Positions 46,616-55,741 of a stretch of 64,000 nucleotides of DNA are shown here, piece after piece. This DNA is from Azospirillum sp. RU38E (GTDB lineage Bacteria > Pseudomonadota > Alphaproteobacteria > Azospirillales > Azospirillaceae). The stretch is from NCBI RefSeq assembly GCF_900188385.1, contig NZ_FZOI01000001.1, forward strand, positions 682,001-746,000. The letters run 5' to 3'. Within the stretch, counting starts at the first letter, position 1; each line of letters begins with the position of its first letter. Under the pieces are notes generated by a model. It was not told the origin of the DNA. It worked only from the letters and a program-made list of their open reading frames with translations, and made no database searches. The translations under genes and the position numbers were made by a program.

Positions 46616-47758
46616 TCATCCGCCGTGATAGACCCGATGATAGCGGGCACCCAGACGGGTGAGGATTTCATAGCCGATGGTCCCGGCCTCCCGCGCCACC
46701 TGATCCACGTCGCGGGCAGGGCCGATCACCTCTGCCCAACCGCCCACATTCAACAGGGGCTCGGGGACATCGGTCACATCCACGGTCAGCAGGTCCATCG
46801 AGACGCGGCCGATGACGGGGCAGGGATGGCCGGCGATCATCACCTGGCCCTTGCCGGCCAGAGACCAGGGATAGCCATCGGCGTAACCCAGGCCCAGGGC
46901 CGCCACCTTGCCGGGGCGCGTCACCCGATGGGTGGCATCATAACCGACGGTGACGCCGGCCGAGACCGACCGTACCTGTAGAATCCGGCCCAGCAGGCGG
47001 ATCACCGGTCGCATCGGGTTGGGTATCCAGGGGGCGGGGTTGGGGCCGTAAAGGGCGATGCCGGGGCGGACCAGATCAAAATGGTAATCAGGCCCGTGGA
47101 AAATACCGGCGGAATTACTCAGGCTCAGCGGAGCCGACGGCAACCCTTCCAGGGCTGTGAGAAAGCGCTGGCGCTGCTCCGCCGTCAGCGGGTGCTGCGG
47201 GTCATCGGCGCAGGCCAGATGGCTCATCCAGGCGTGCAAATCCAGGCCGGCCAACAGGGAAGGTAAATCGTTTCGGATCCGATCCAAGTCGCTGAGCGGC
47301 AGCCCCAGGCGGTTCATTCCGGTATCGATATGAATAATCGCCGGCAGTTTACGGCCCAGCTGGGCTGCATGATCGCGCCAGCGTTCCATCTCCGCCAGGG
47401 TGGAGAGCACCGGCACCAGCCCTTGATGGGCAATTTCCCCCTGGGTGCCGGCGGGCACCCCATGCAGCACGATGATGCGGGCCTGGGGCAGGGCGGCGCG
47501 CAGCCGCACGCCGGCTTCAATATCGGCGACAAAAAAAGTACGCGCACCGGCCTGCCACAGGCTGCGGCCCACGGGCACGGCGCCCAACCCATAGGCATCG
47601 GCCTTGACGACGGCACCGCATTCGGCCGGGCCGACGCGGGCGGCAAGATCGCGCCAGTTGGCGGTAAGGGTGCCCAGATCAATGGCAAGCACCGCCCCGA
47701 CGCGGGCCGCAGCCGGTGTTTCCAGCGCGGTGGCGAGGGGGGAGGGAAGTTCAGTCAT
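46616..47758 (-). CDS. alr: Alanine racemase
   Basis: PLP enzyme that makes D-alanine for peptidoglycan. The PLP lysine is Lys52 in AVVKADAYGLGA. HIDTGMNRLGL, SNSAGIFHG, VRPGIALYG and the second catalytic-Tyr loop GYADGYPWSL are all present. Start ATG 47758 has AGGA upstream; a GTG at 47779 is in frame but unsupported. 380 aa is normal. Between dnaB and mlaE. Confidence 0.96.
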   Translation of the reverse strand: MTELPSPLATALETPAAARVGAVLAIDLGTLTANWRDLAARVGPAECGAVVKADAYGLGAVPVGRSLWQAGARTFFVADIEAGVRLRAALPQARIIVLHGVPAGTQGEIAHQGLVPVLSTLAEMERWRDHAAQLGRKLPAIIHIDTGMNRLGLPLSDLDRIRNDLPSLLAGLDLHAWMSHLACADDPQHPLTAEQRQRFLTALEGLPSAPLSLSNSAGIFHGPDYHFDLVRPGIALYGPNPAPWIPNPMRPVIRLLGRILQVRSVSAGVTVGYDATHRVTRPGKVAALGLGYADGYPWSLAGKGQVMIAGHPCPVIGRVSMDLLTVDVTDVPEPLLNVGGWAEVIGPARDVDQVAREAGTIGYEILTRLGARYHRVYHGG

Positions 47759-47794
47759 ATTTGCTGCATCCTGCGGCACGCCCAGGGCCGCCGC

Positions 47795-49297
47795 TTAATC
47801 GTCGTAATCACCGCCGCCATGGGTGGTGTCCAGGTCGCCGAAGCGCGTGTAATTGCCATCGAAGAACAGGCGCACAGTGCCCACCGGGCCGTGACGCTGC
47901 TTGCCGATGATCACGTCGGCAGTGTTATGCACCTGGGCCAACCGTTCCTGCCATTGCTGGTAACGGTCATTATATTTGTCTTCGCTCTCATCCGGGCGGC
48001 GGCCGGGCTCGGCACGTTCCAGATAATATTGTTCGCGGAAGACGAACATCACCACGTCGGCATCCTGCTCAATGGAGCCGGATTCACGCAAATCGGACAG
48101 CTGGGGGCGCTTATCCTCGCGGCTTTCCACGCTGCGCGACAGCTGGGACAGGGCGATGACGGGCAGTTCCAGTTCCTTGGCGATGGCTTTCAGGCCGCGG
48201 GTGATCTCGGAGATTTCCTGCACGCGGTTCTGTTCACCCCGGCTGGTGCCGCCGCCGCGCAACAGCTGAAGATAGTCGACCACCACCAGACCCAGCCCAT
48301 GGGTGCGCTTCAGCCGGCGGGCCCGAGTGCGCACGGCGGTGATGGACAAGGCCGGCGTGTCATCGACGAAGAAGGGGACACGCGCCAGATACTGGCTGGC
48401 CTCGACGAATTTCGGGAAATCGGTGGCGGCGATATCACCCCGGCGGATCTTGTCGCCCGACACTTCCGCCTGATCGGCCAGGATACGCAGCGCCAGCTGT
48501 TCGGCTGACATTTCCAGGGAGAAGAAGCCGACCGGCGCCCCTTCCTTGCCGCCGGACAGCATATAGGCCTTGGCGGCATTGAAGGCGATATTGGTGGCCA
48601 GCGCCGTTTTACCCATGGAGGGGCGGCCGGCCAGGATCAGCAGATCGCTGGGATGCAGGCCGCCCAGCTTGGCATCCAGGTCGCGCAGGCCCGAGGTGAC
48701 GCCGGTGACATGGGTGGAACGGCGAAAGGCCGCTTCCGCCGTTTCGATGGCTGCCTTCAGCGCCCGGTCAAAGGGCACGAAATCGCCCTTGATGTCGCCG
48801 GTGGCCGCCAGTTCGAACAGCTTCTTTTCCGCCTCTTCGATCTGGTCATTGGCGGCAATGTCGATATCGTGCTTATAGGCCTGATTGACCATCTCCTCGC
48901 CCACCTCGATGAGCTGGCGGCGGAGATAGCTGTCATGGATGATGCGGCCGTAATCTTCCACATTATGGACGGTAACGATGGCAGCGGCCAGGCGGGCCAG
49001 ATATTCCTGGCCGCCAATATCGGCCAGATCGCGGTCCTGCTCGAAAAAGGCCTTCAGCGTGATCGGGTTGGCCACCTGCCCCCGATCAATCATCTTCAAG
49101 ATCGCCTGGAAGATCTTCTGGTTGGCCGGATCGAAAAAATGTTCCGGGCGCAGAAATTCGCCCACCTTTTCGAAGGCCTTGTTGTTCACCAGAATGGCGC
49201 CCAACACGGTCTGTTCCGCCTCCTCATTATGGGGCGGGCTGCGATAGGCGGGCGTGTTGCCGGTGAAGCCGGAAGGGTCGATCAGCTTGGTATCCAT
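47795..49297 (-). CDS. dnaB: Replicative DNA helicase DnaB
   Basis: 500-aa hexameric 5'-3' helicase. N-terminal domain PPHNEEAEQTVLGAILVNN. RecA-like domain with Walker A AGRPSMGKTALATN, EMSAEQLALR and VVVDYLQLL (H2/H3). SGSIEQDADVVMFVFR near the C-terminus. Two perfect DnaA boxes lie just upstream of its start (49376-49395). Confidence 0.97.
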   Translation of the reverse strand: MDTKLIDPSGFTGNTPAYRSPPHNEEAEQTVLGAILVNNKAFEKVGEFLRPEHFFDPANQKIFQAILKMIDRGQVANPITLKAFFEQDRDLADIGGQEYLARLAAAIVTVHNVEDYGRIIHDSYLRRQLIEVGEEMVNQAYKHDIDIAANDQIEEAEKKLFELAATGDIKGDFVPFDRALKAAIETAEAAFRRSTHVTGVTSGLRDLDAKLGGLHPSDLLILAGRPSMGKTALATNIAFNAAKAYMLSGGKEGAPVGFFSLEMSAEQLALRILADQAEVSGDKIRRGDIAATDFPKFVEASQYLARVPFFVDDTPALSITAVRTRARRLKRTHGLGLVVVDYLQLLRGGGTSRGEQNRVQEISEITRGLKAIAKELELPVIALSQLSRSVESREDKRPQLSDLRESGSIEQDADVVMFVFREQYYLERAEPGRRPDESEDKYNDRYQQWQERLAQVHNTADVIIGKQRHGPVGTVRLFFDGNYTRFGDLDTTHGGGDYDD

Positions 49298-49375
49298 GAT
49301 GGGATGATTTTAGCAGCCCTGCGGGCCAGTCGCTAAACCATCCCATAGCACGCCCGGTGAAAGCCGGGGACAGTT

Positions 49376-49395
49376 TGTGGATAAGCTGTGGATAA
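49376..49395 (-). promoter_or_regulatory. Two perfect DnaA boxes upstream of dnaB
   Basis: TGTGGATAA at 49376-49384 and again at 49387-49395 (11 bp apart, same orientation; TTATCCACA on the minus strand). They lie between the cyclopropane-synthase stop (49402) and the dnaB start (49297), so they could couple dnaB transcription to DnaA level. Confidence 0.7.
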
Positions 49396-49401
49396 TTTGG
49401 A

Positions 49402-50628
49402 TCAGGCGGCCTGTATCCGGCGCTGTTCCGCGCCTTCGCCAACATAGAGATAATCACGGGTCAGCGGCACGCTGTCCACTTCCCGGGCCAGTTGCATCTG
49501 GAAGACCATATGGCCCTGGTGGCGGAAGGCACATTCGCAGCCGACCAGATAGAATTCCCACATCCGGCAGAAACGCTCATCATAAAGTGCTGCTGCCTTG
49601 TCGCGGTTGGCCATGAAGCGGCGGCGCCAATGACGCAGCGTCTGGGCATAATGCAGCCGCAGAATCTCCATATCCGTCAGCCAGAGGCCCGCCCGTTCCA
49701 CCTGCGGAATGACCTCCGACAGGGCGGGGGAATAGCCGCCTGGGAAGATATATTTGCGCAGCCAGGGATTGGAGGTTTCCGGCCCTTCCGCCCGGCCGAT
49801 GGAATGCAGCAGGGCCACCCCATCCGGGGTCAGCAATGATCGTATCGTCCGGAAGAAGCCCGGATAATGCGGCACGCCGACATGTTCGAACATGCCGACG
49901 CTGACGATCCGGTCAAACTGGCCCTGGCATTCCCGGTAATCGCAGAGCGCGAATCGTACCCGGTCGGACAGGCCGGCCAGTTCGGCGCGCTGGCGGGCCA
50001 CGGCCAGCTGTTCCCGCGACAGGGTGATGCCCGTCACCTCCACATCGGCCAGTTCTGCCAGGGTCAGCGCCATGCCGCCCCAGCCGCAGCCAATATCCAG
50101 CACCTTCTGACCGGGACGCAGCAGCAGTTTGGCGGCGATATGGTGCTTCTTGGCCGCCTGCGCCTCCTCCAGATTCATCTCCGGTTCGGCGAAATAGGCG
50201 CAGGAATATTGCCGGTCGGCATCCAGGAACAGGTCGTAAAGCGCCCCGGACAGGTCGTAATGATGGGCCACATTCCGCCGCGACCGGTCCAGCGGGTTGC
50301 GCTGCTGCCAGAGCCGTTGCAGCCCGATCCCCAGCCGGCGCAGCCCGTCAAAGGGGCCGATGTGGCCGAACCCGGCGTTGCGGGTCACCAGATCGATGAA
50401 GTCATAGAGGCTGCCGCGCACCATCTGCAGCGTGCCATCCATATAGGCTTCGCCGGCATAAAGCCCTGGATTGACGGCCAGTTTCCAGTGCAGCGCCGGA
50501 TCGGTCAGCCGGACGATGATGGTTTCAGCCGCATCACCCGTGCCGAACGCGTGCACGCCGCCGCGCGCATCCACCACTTCCAGCCGGCCGTCACGGATCA
50601 ACCGGGAAAGCATACGGAACAACAGCAT
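49402..50628 (-). CDS. cfa: Cyclopropane-fatty-acyl-phospholipid synthase family protein
   Basis: 408-aa SAM-dependent enzyme that converts unsaturated acyl chains to cyclopropanes in membranes. SAM motif KVLDIGCGWGGMALTLA, conserved RNVAHHYDLSGALYDLFLD and SVGMFEHVGVPHYPGFFR, and C-terminal EFYLVGCECAFRHQGHMVFQ. Start ATG 50628 has GGGGGAA 5 nt upstream; the longer reading adds unrelated residues. Confidence 0.92.
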   Translation of the reverse strand: MLLFRMLSRLIRDGRLEVVDARGGVHAFGTGDAAETIIVRLTDPALHWKLAVNPGLYAGEAYMDGTLQMVRGSLYDFIDLVTRNAGFGHIGPFDGLRRLGIGLQRLWQQRNPLDRSRRNVAHHYDLSGALYDLFLDADRQYSCAYFAEPEMNLEEAQAAKKHHIAAKLLLRPGQKVLDIGCGWGGMALTLAELADVEVTGITLSREQLAVARQRAELAGLSDRVRFALCDYRECQGQFDRIVSVGMFEHVGVPHYPGFFRTIRSLLTPDGVALLHSIGRAEGPETSNPWLRKYIFPGGYSPALSEVIPQVERAGLWLTDMEILRLHYAQTLRHWRRRFMANRDKAAALYDERFCRMWEFYLVGCECAFRHQGHMVFQMQLAREVDSVPLTRDYLYVGEGAEQRRIQAA

Positions 50629-50743
50629 GTCGGTTCCCCCTGCCGTCGATACCTCGTGGCGATAGGGTAATCCCGAAAGGGTCCGGATTGAACCCGGCCG
50701 TTCGATGCAGCCAAAAGGGCATAGATCGGCAAGCGCCAAAGAA

Positions 50744-50780
50744 AAAGGCGGCCTGTCCTGCCGGACGGGCCGCCTTTCGC
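50744..50780 (-). terminator. Terminator of the rpsF-rpsR-rplI operon
   Basis: AAAGGCGGCC (50744-50753) pairs with GGCCGCCTTT (50768-50777), with an inner GTCC/GGAC, ending in a T-run on the minus strand. 28 bp past the rplI stop. Confidence 0.85.
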
Positions 50781-50805
50781 TTCAGTCAGACAGAAACCGG
50801 GGCGA

Positions 50806-51360
50806 TCAGGCCTCGGTTTCTTCCGTGGCTTCGACTTCCTCAGCCACGTCGTCTTCCTCATCCTCGTCGTTGCCGACGACCATGCCGCCACGCTGGGCCT
50901 GCACGGCGGCTTCTTCCACCGAGCGGGCAACGTTGACGGTCACGAACACCGACACTTCCGGGTGCAGGACAACCTTGACCTTGAACAGGCCCAGGGTCTT
51001 GATCGGGTCGACGATGGCGACCTGAGCGCGGGCAATGGTGGTACCGGCGGCGGTGACCGCATCGGCAACGTCACGCGAGGTGACGGAACCGTACAGCACA
51101 CCCGACTCGGCGGCCTGACGCACCACGACGACGGCCAGACCGTCGACCTTGGTGGCCACAACTTCCGCTTCCTTCTTCAGCTCCAGATTGCGCGCTTCCA
51201 GCTGCGCCTTCTGGCCTTCGAAGTAAGCAAGGTTTTCCTTGGTCGCGCGCAGGGCCTTCTTCTTGGGCAGAAGGAAGTTACGGGCATAACCCGCCTTAAC
51301 CTTCACAACCTGGCCCAGCTGACCCAGCTTTTCGACGCGTTCCAGCAGAATGACGTCCAT
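50806..51360 (-). CDS. rplI: 50S ribosomal protein L9
   Basis: 184-aa protein: N-terminal [31 protein letters not shown] is the L9 signature, followed by a long connecting helix and the C-terminal domain. The acidic tail ([19 protein letters not shown]) is longer than in E. coli (149 aa). Last gene of the operon, 20 bp after rpsR. Confidence 0.96.
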   Translation of the reverse strand: MDVILLERVEKLGQLGQVVKVKAGYARNFLLPKKKALRATKENLAYFEGQKAQLEARNLELKKEAEVVATKVDGLAVVVVRQAAESGVLYGSVTSRDVADAVTAAGTTIARAQVAIVDPIKTLGLFKVKVVLHPEVSVFVTVNVARSVEEAAVQAQRGGMVVGNDEDEEDDVAEEVEATEETEA

Positions 51361-51380
51361 GGTCTTTTCTCCTGGCTCGC

Positions 51381-51668
51381 TTACTTCACAATGTACGGCA
51401 GAAGAGCCAGGAAGCGGGCGCGCTTGATTGCACGGGCCAGCTCACGCTGCTTCTTCGCCGACACGGCGGTGATACGGGACGGGACGATCTTGCCGCGCTC
51501 GGAGATGAAGCGGGACAGCAGCTTGACGTCCTTGTAATCGATCGCCGGCGCGTTCGGGCCGGAGAACGGGCAGGTCTTCCGGCGACGGAAGAACGGACGA
51601 CGGCCACCACCGCCGGAGCGGGGAGCGCCAGCGGCCGGAGCGGCACCCTGGGGACGTTCGGCGTTCAT
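51381..51668 (-). CDS. rpsR: 30S ribosomal protein S18
   Basis: 95-aa small-subunit protein. [41 protein letters not shown] is the diagnostic core (shown in part), and [20 protein letters not shown]-like C-terminus binds S6. The first 25 residues are Gly/Ala/Pro-rich. Overlaps rpsF by 4 nt. Confidence 0.95.
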   Translation of the reverse strand: MNAERPQGAAPAAGAPRSGGGGRRPFFRRRKTCPFSGPNAPAIDYKDVKLLSRFISERGKIVPSRITAVSAKKQRELARAIKRARFLALLPYIVK

Positions 51669-52132
51669 GCGCGGTCTCCTTCACCTTCAACAGCGGCGTC
51701 ACGACGCGGGCCACGGCCCGGACGGTCACCACGGTCGCCACGATCACCAAATTCACGACGAGGACCACGGTCGCCGAAGCCACCGCGCGGGCCACGCTCA
51801 GCGCGCTCGCCCTTGTTGGCCAGCATGGCGGTCTGGCCTTCCTCGATCTTCTCAACCTTGACGGTCATGTAGCGCAGCACGTCTTCGTTGATCGACATGT
51901 TGCGTTCCATCTCGGCGACGGCCGCGGCAGGCGCGTCCAGACCCAGATAGACATAATGACCCTTGCGGTTCTTCTTGATCCGATAGGTGAGGGTCTTCAG
52001 ACCCCACTGCTCGGTCTTGACGACGGAGCCGCCCTGTTCCTTCAGGATGTTGCTGAAGGTTTCGGTCAGGCTCTCGACCTGCGCGGACGAGATGTCCTGG
52101 CGGCAGATCAGGATGGTTTCATAAAGTGCCAT
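51665..52132 (-). CDS. rpsF: 30S ribosomal protein S6
   Basis: 155-aa protein; start ATG 52132 ([15 protein letters not shown]) with GGGGAG just upstream. [33 protein letters not shown] is typical S6 (shown in part). The 45-residue C-terminal tail is Arg/Gly/Asp-rich (repeats of FGDRG, RGDRG) and probably disordered. Operon order rpsF-rpsR-rplI. Confidence 0.96.
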   Translation of the reverse strand: MALYETILICRQDISSAQVESLTETFSNILKEQGGSVVKTEQWGLKTLTYRIKKNRKGHYVYLGLDAPAAAVAEMERNMSINEDVLRYMTVKVEKIEEGQTAMLANKGERAERGPRGGFGDRGPRREFGDRGDRGDRPGRGPRRDAAVEGEGDRA

Positions 52133-52134
52133 TA

Positions 52135-52332
52135 AACTCCCCATGGCTATTGATGGTCCGCCGCTGAACCGGTTCGGTTAAGAGCCGGAAGGCAGCCGCA
52201 CGGACCTAGCCGATGCCAAGGCAGGGCACCGGCGGGGTTACGGAAGCGCGGGACTATACAGCAAGTTTCCCCAGGTGCAAGCCGGCTTGGGCCCGCTTTC
52301 CGGCATGGGCTCGTGCGCATTTCCGCATGGGG
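52135..52332 (-). promoter_or_regulatory. rpsF leader region, possible S6:S18 autoregulatory RNA
   Basis: About 200 bp upstream of rpsF on the minus strand contains an AACCGAACCGGTT hairpin near 52168-52180, about 35 nt before the start. Leaders of rpsF in other bacteria bind S6:S18 through a CCG-bearing stem, so this is a candidate. Confidence 0.3.
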
Positions 52333-53154
52333 TCAGGGCGCGGGGCGGCGTGCCCAGAGGGACAGAAATTCCAGGCGCAGCCTCTCGTTCTCCCCCCGTT
52401 CAAGGGCTTGGCGCAGGCGCGCGACGCGTTCCGGCTCCATCAGGCGGCTGCAGGAGAACCAGAAATCGATATCGGCGATCTTGCCCAGAATGCGGATGTG
52501 GCCGGGGCCGGTATGGGTTAGCGCGGCACTGCCGACCAGCAGGCCGAAACGCAGGCGCCCCATATCAATCATCTGGATGATGGCGCCCTGATCATCAACG
52601 GGAATATAGCGGATGCCGCGCTGTTCCAGGGTGACGCGATAGATGCCGGATGCGGCACCGATGGCCCCGTCAGCCTGCCGCAGCAAGGTGCCGACATCGC
52701 CCTGGAACGGGTCGTCCGCCCGCCCGACAATGACGAGACTGTCACGCAGCACCGGCAGCAGCCAATGGGCAGATTGCTCCCGATCCGGCAGCCGGGCATT
52801 GGCCAGCGCGCAGCTGTCGGGTTCCTGTGTCAGCTCCACCTGCCAGCGTTCCGCGCTGGCGGGGCGCAGCTGAAAACTGACAGAAGCCCGTCGGGCCACA
52901 TGGTCCAGCCAGGTCTTCAAGGCATGAATGCGCACATCCGCCGGGTCGCGGGTCAGTTGCGTGCGGGCAATATAGAGATTGATCGGCGGCTGCGCGTGGT
53001 CCCCGATCCAGATGTCGTCCAGGGGGCCGGATTTGGCGAAACCGGGCGATGTGCAGGGGGTGATAAGCGCGATCAGAATAATCTGCAGCCAGCGGAAGCG
53101 AGGTCTGGCGCCCTGGCTGTCAGTATGGTGGGTGATGGTTTTTTTTCCTTTCAT
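52333..53154 (-). CDS. Periplasmic solute-binding-like protein (SBP family 3-like)
   Basis: 273-aa protein with a signal/anchor (WLQIILIALITPCTSPGFA, about residues 22-40) and an extracytoplasmic domain reminiscent of bacterial solute-binding family 3. VIVGRADDPFQGDVGTLLRQ and IGAASGIYRVTLEQRGIRYI resemble that fold, but ligand residues cannot be placed. No transporter or sensor kinase is adjacent. Confidence 0.65.
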   Translation of the reverse strand: MKGKKTITHHTDSQGARPRFRWLQIILIALITPCTSPGFAKSGPLDDIWIGDHAQPPINLYIARTQLTRDPADVRIHALKTWLDHVARRASVSFQLRPASAERWQVELTQEPDSCALANARLPDREQSAHWLLPVLRDSLVIVGRADDPFQGDVGTLLRQADGAIGAASGIYRVTLEQRGIRYIPVDDQGAIIQMIDMGRLRFGLLVGSAALTHTGPGHIRILGKIADIDFWFSCSRLMEPERVARLRQALERGENERLRLEFLSLWARRPAP

Positions 53155-53349
53155 GGCGCGCCGTTATCTTCTTGTCCCAGGCAAGGCATGATGATTGAAC
53201 TTTCGTCGTCCGGTCCTGACAAGTTCATGAATACTGTTTTGCAAATGCAATAGCATGGCTTTTTCGGGCGCCGTCCATTCCGGTAGTGCAACGATGGTGC
53301 CTTACCTTTACGTCACAAGGGTTTCCGGCCGGGCAGGCGGGGCTTTGGC

Positions 53350-53377
53350 TTGACAGGGCGCGGCGGCGCTGTATCAA
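53350..53377 (+). promoter_or_regulatory. Candidate sigma70 promoter of fabD
   Basis: TTGACA (53350-53355), 16-bp spacer, TATCAA (53372-53377), about 32 bp before the fabD ATG. Perfect -35 and moderate -10. Confidence 0.5.
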
Positions 53378-53408
53378 GGCCGCACTGGATTTACAGCAGG
53401 ATTTCGCT

Positions 53409-54344
53409 ATGACCCGCGCTTTCGTCTTTCCCGGTCAGGGCAGCCAGGCCGTCGGCATGGGCCGTGAACTGGCGGCGAATTTCGCCGTCGCCAAATCGGT
53501 CTTTGATGAGGTGGATGCGGCGCTTGGTCAGAATCTCTCTGCCCTGATGTTCGAGGGGCCGGAAGGCGACCTGACGCTGACAGAGAATGCCCAGCCGGCC
53601 CTGATGGCAGTATCCGTTGCCGTGGCCCGCGTGCTGCAGGCGGAAAAAGGGCTGGACCTGTCCAAGGCCGCCTTCGTTGCTGGGCACAGCCTGGGCGAAT
53701 ATTCGGCCCTGTGCGCGGCCGGTGCCATCAGCCTGTCTGACACGGCCCGCCTGTTGAAGCTGCGTGGCCAGTCCATGCAGAAGGCGGTGCCGGTGGGCGT
53801 GGGGGCCATGGCCGCCATCCTGGGGGCTGATCTGGATGCCGCCCGCGAGATTGCCGCTGAGGCGGCGCAGGGCGAAGTCTGCAGCGCCGCCAATGATAAT
53901 GCACCGGGGCAGGTGGTGGTTTCCGGCCATAAGGCGGCGGTGGAGCGCGCCATCAAGATCGCCGCCGAGCGCGGCTTCAAGCGGGCCATTCTGCTGCCCG
54001 TCTCCGCCCCCTTCCATTGCCCGCTGATGCAGCCGGCGGCCGATGCCATGGCGGCGGCGCTGGCCGGCACGGCAATCCAGTCGCCCGTGGCCCCGCTGGT
54101 GGCCAATGTCACCGCATCGGCGGTGACCGATCCGGAGACCATCCGCCGCCTGCTGGTGGAGCAGGTCACCGGGGCCGTGCGCTGGCGCGAAAGCGTGCTG
54201 TTCATGAAGGAACAGGGTGTCACCGAACTGGTGGAGCTGGGGTCCGGCAAGGTGCTGGCCGGTCTGGTCAAGCGCATTGATAAGGAACTGGCCGCCATTT
54301 CCGTCGGGGCACCGGCGGATATTGACGCTTTCACCCTGGCCTGA
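53409..54344 (+). CDS. fabD: Malonyl-CoA:ACP transacylase
   Basis: 311-aa enzyme that loads malonyl groups onto AcpP. FVFPGQGSQAVGMG, the catalytic Ser in AGHSLGEYSALCAAG, and PVSAPFHCPLMQPA (catalytic His). Start ATG 53409. First of the fabD-fabG-acpP-fabF cluster. Confidence 0.96.
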   Translation: MTRAFVFPGQGSQAVGMGRELAANFAVAKSVFDEVDAALGQNLSALMFEGPEGDLTLTENAQPALMAVSVAVARVLQAEKGLDLSKAAFVAGHSLGEYSALCAAGAISLSDTARLLKLRGQSMQKAVPVGVGAMAAILGADLDAAREIAAEAAQGEVCSAANDNAPGQVVVSGHKAAVERAIKIAAERGFKRAILLPVSAPFHCPLMQPAADAMAAALAGTAIQSPVAPLVANVTASAVTDPETIRRLLVEQVTGAVRWRESVLFMKEQGVTELVELGSGKVLAGLVKRIDKELAAISVGAPADIDAFTLA

Positions 54345-54379
54345 TAGCCCGATCCATCGAATTCCCAAGGAGTACAGGC

Positions 54380-55120
54380 ATGTTCGACCTGAATGGCAAG
54401 AAGGCGCTGGTCACCGGCGCCTCGGGCGGTATCGGTGCCGCCATCGCCAAGGTGCTGCACGCCCATGGCGCCACCGTGGCCCTGCATGGCACCAAGGTGG
54501 AAGCGCTGAACGCCCTGGCGGCGGAACTGGGGGAGCGGGCCGTTGTGGTGCCTGCCAACCTGTCCGACCCGGCCCAGGTGGAAGAACTGGCCAAGCAGGC
54601 CGAAGCCGCCCTGGGTGGCGGCGTTGACATCCTGGTCAATAATGCCGGGCTGACCCGTGACGGTCTGATCCTGCGCATGAAGGATGAGGATTGGCAGTCG
54701 GTCATCGATGTCAATCTGACCGCCGGCTTCCGCCTGTCGCGCTCGCTGCTGAAAGGCATGATGAAGCGGCGCTGGGGCCGCATCATCGGCATCACCTCGG
54801 TGGTGGGCGTCACCGGCAATCCCGGTCAGGTGAATTATGCCGCCAGCAAGGCCGGCATGATCGGCATGTCCAAGGCGCTGGCCCAGGAAGTGGCCAGCCG
54901 CAACGTCACCGTCAATTGCGTCGCCCCCGGCATGATTGCCACGGCCATGACCGACGTGCTGAACGATGCCCAGAAGGAGGCGATGCATAGCCGCATCCCC
55001 GCCGGCAAGCTGGGCACGCCGGATGACATTGCCGCCGCCGTGCTGTATCTGGCCAGCGTTGAGGCCGGTTACGTCACCGGTCAGACCTTGCATGTCAATG
55101 GCGGCATGGCGATGATCTGA
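54380..55120 (+). CDS. fabG: 3-oxoacyl-[ACP] reductase
   Basis: 246-aa SDR. NADP-binding LVTGASGGIGAAIAK, NNAGLTRDGLI, catalytic Ser and YxxxK in SVVGVTGNPGQVNYAASKAG, and PGMIATAMTD. SD CAAGGAG before ATG. Reduces 3-oxoacyl-ACP in each elongation cycle. Confidence 0.97.
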   Translation: MFDLNGKKALVTGASGGIGAAIAKVLHAHGATVALHGTKVEALNALAAELGERAVVVPANLSDPAQVEELAKQAEAALGGGVDILVNNAGLTRDGLILRMKDEDWQSVIDVNLTAGFRLSRSLLKGMMKRRWGRIIGITSVVGVTGNPGQVNYAASKAGMIGMSKALAQEVASRNVTVNCVAPGMIATAMTDVLNDAQKEAMHSRIPAGKLGTPDDIAAAVLYLASVEAGYVTGQTLHVNGGMAMI

Positions 55121-55234
55121 TCGGGGCGGGCGACCGCTTCGACGCATATTTTCTGCCGTCCCCCGCATAATCGGCACCCCTGTCCCTCGCGTGAAAGCTG
55201 GTCAGGGGTCGCGGTTCGTGTTAAGTGACGGCAC

Positions 55235-55257
55235 TTTCCCGAACGGCGTCCGGGAAA
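55235..55257 (+). repeat. Hairpin in the acpP upstream region
   Basis: TTTCCCG (55235-55241) / CGGGAAA (55251-55257) inverted repeat 97 bp before acpP. May be a weak terminator or leader structure lowering fabG-to-acpP readthrough. Confidence 0.4.
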
Positions 55258-55353
55258 TCCGGGTCTTGGGGCGTTACCGCCCACCCGTTTTCCGAACGCC
55301 CTTAACGCCAGGCAGAGACTGGTTCCACCGGAAGATCCTGAAAGGTCAAATCA

Positions 55354-55590
55354 ATGAGCGATGTTGCTGAACGCGTGAAGAAGATCGTCATCGAACATCT
55401 GGGCGCTGAAGAAGCCAAGGTGACGGAGACGGCCAGCTTCATCGACGATCTGGGTGCTGACAGCCTGGACACGGTCGAGCTGGTGATGGCCTTCGAAGAA
55501 GAGTTCGGCATCGAGATCCCGGACGACGCGGCCGAGAAGATCCTGACCGTCAAGGACGCTATCGACTTCATCAGCTCGAAGCAGGCCTGA
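55354..55590 (+). CDS. acpP: Acyl carrier protein
   Basis: 78-aa acidic protein. The phosphopantetheine serine is in [19 protein letters not shown]. Normal length. Modified by AcpS (29.5 kb) and used by FabD/FabF/FabG of the same cluster. Confidence 0.97.
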   Translation: MSDVAERVKKIVIEHLGAEEAKVTETASFIDDLGADSLDTVELVMAFEEEFGIEIPDDAAEKILTVKDAIDFISSKQA

Positions 55591-55741
55591 TAAGGGTCGG
55601 GGCGGGCCGGCAGGGCGCTGCTTTTCATTCATGGAAAACTGCGCCGCCGGCCTCGCAACGCCTCAGCGGAAGTCCCATATCCGGGGCTGGGTGCCCCGCC
55701 CAAAGGCGCCCTTTTTCCAATAACGTTCGCAGGTCGGACAC

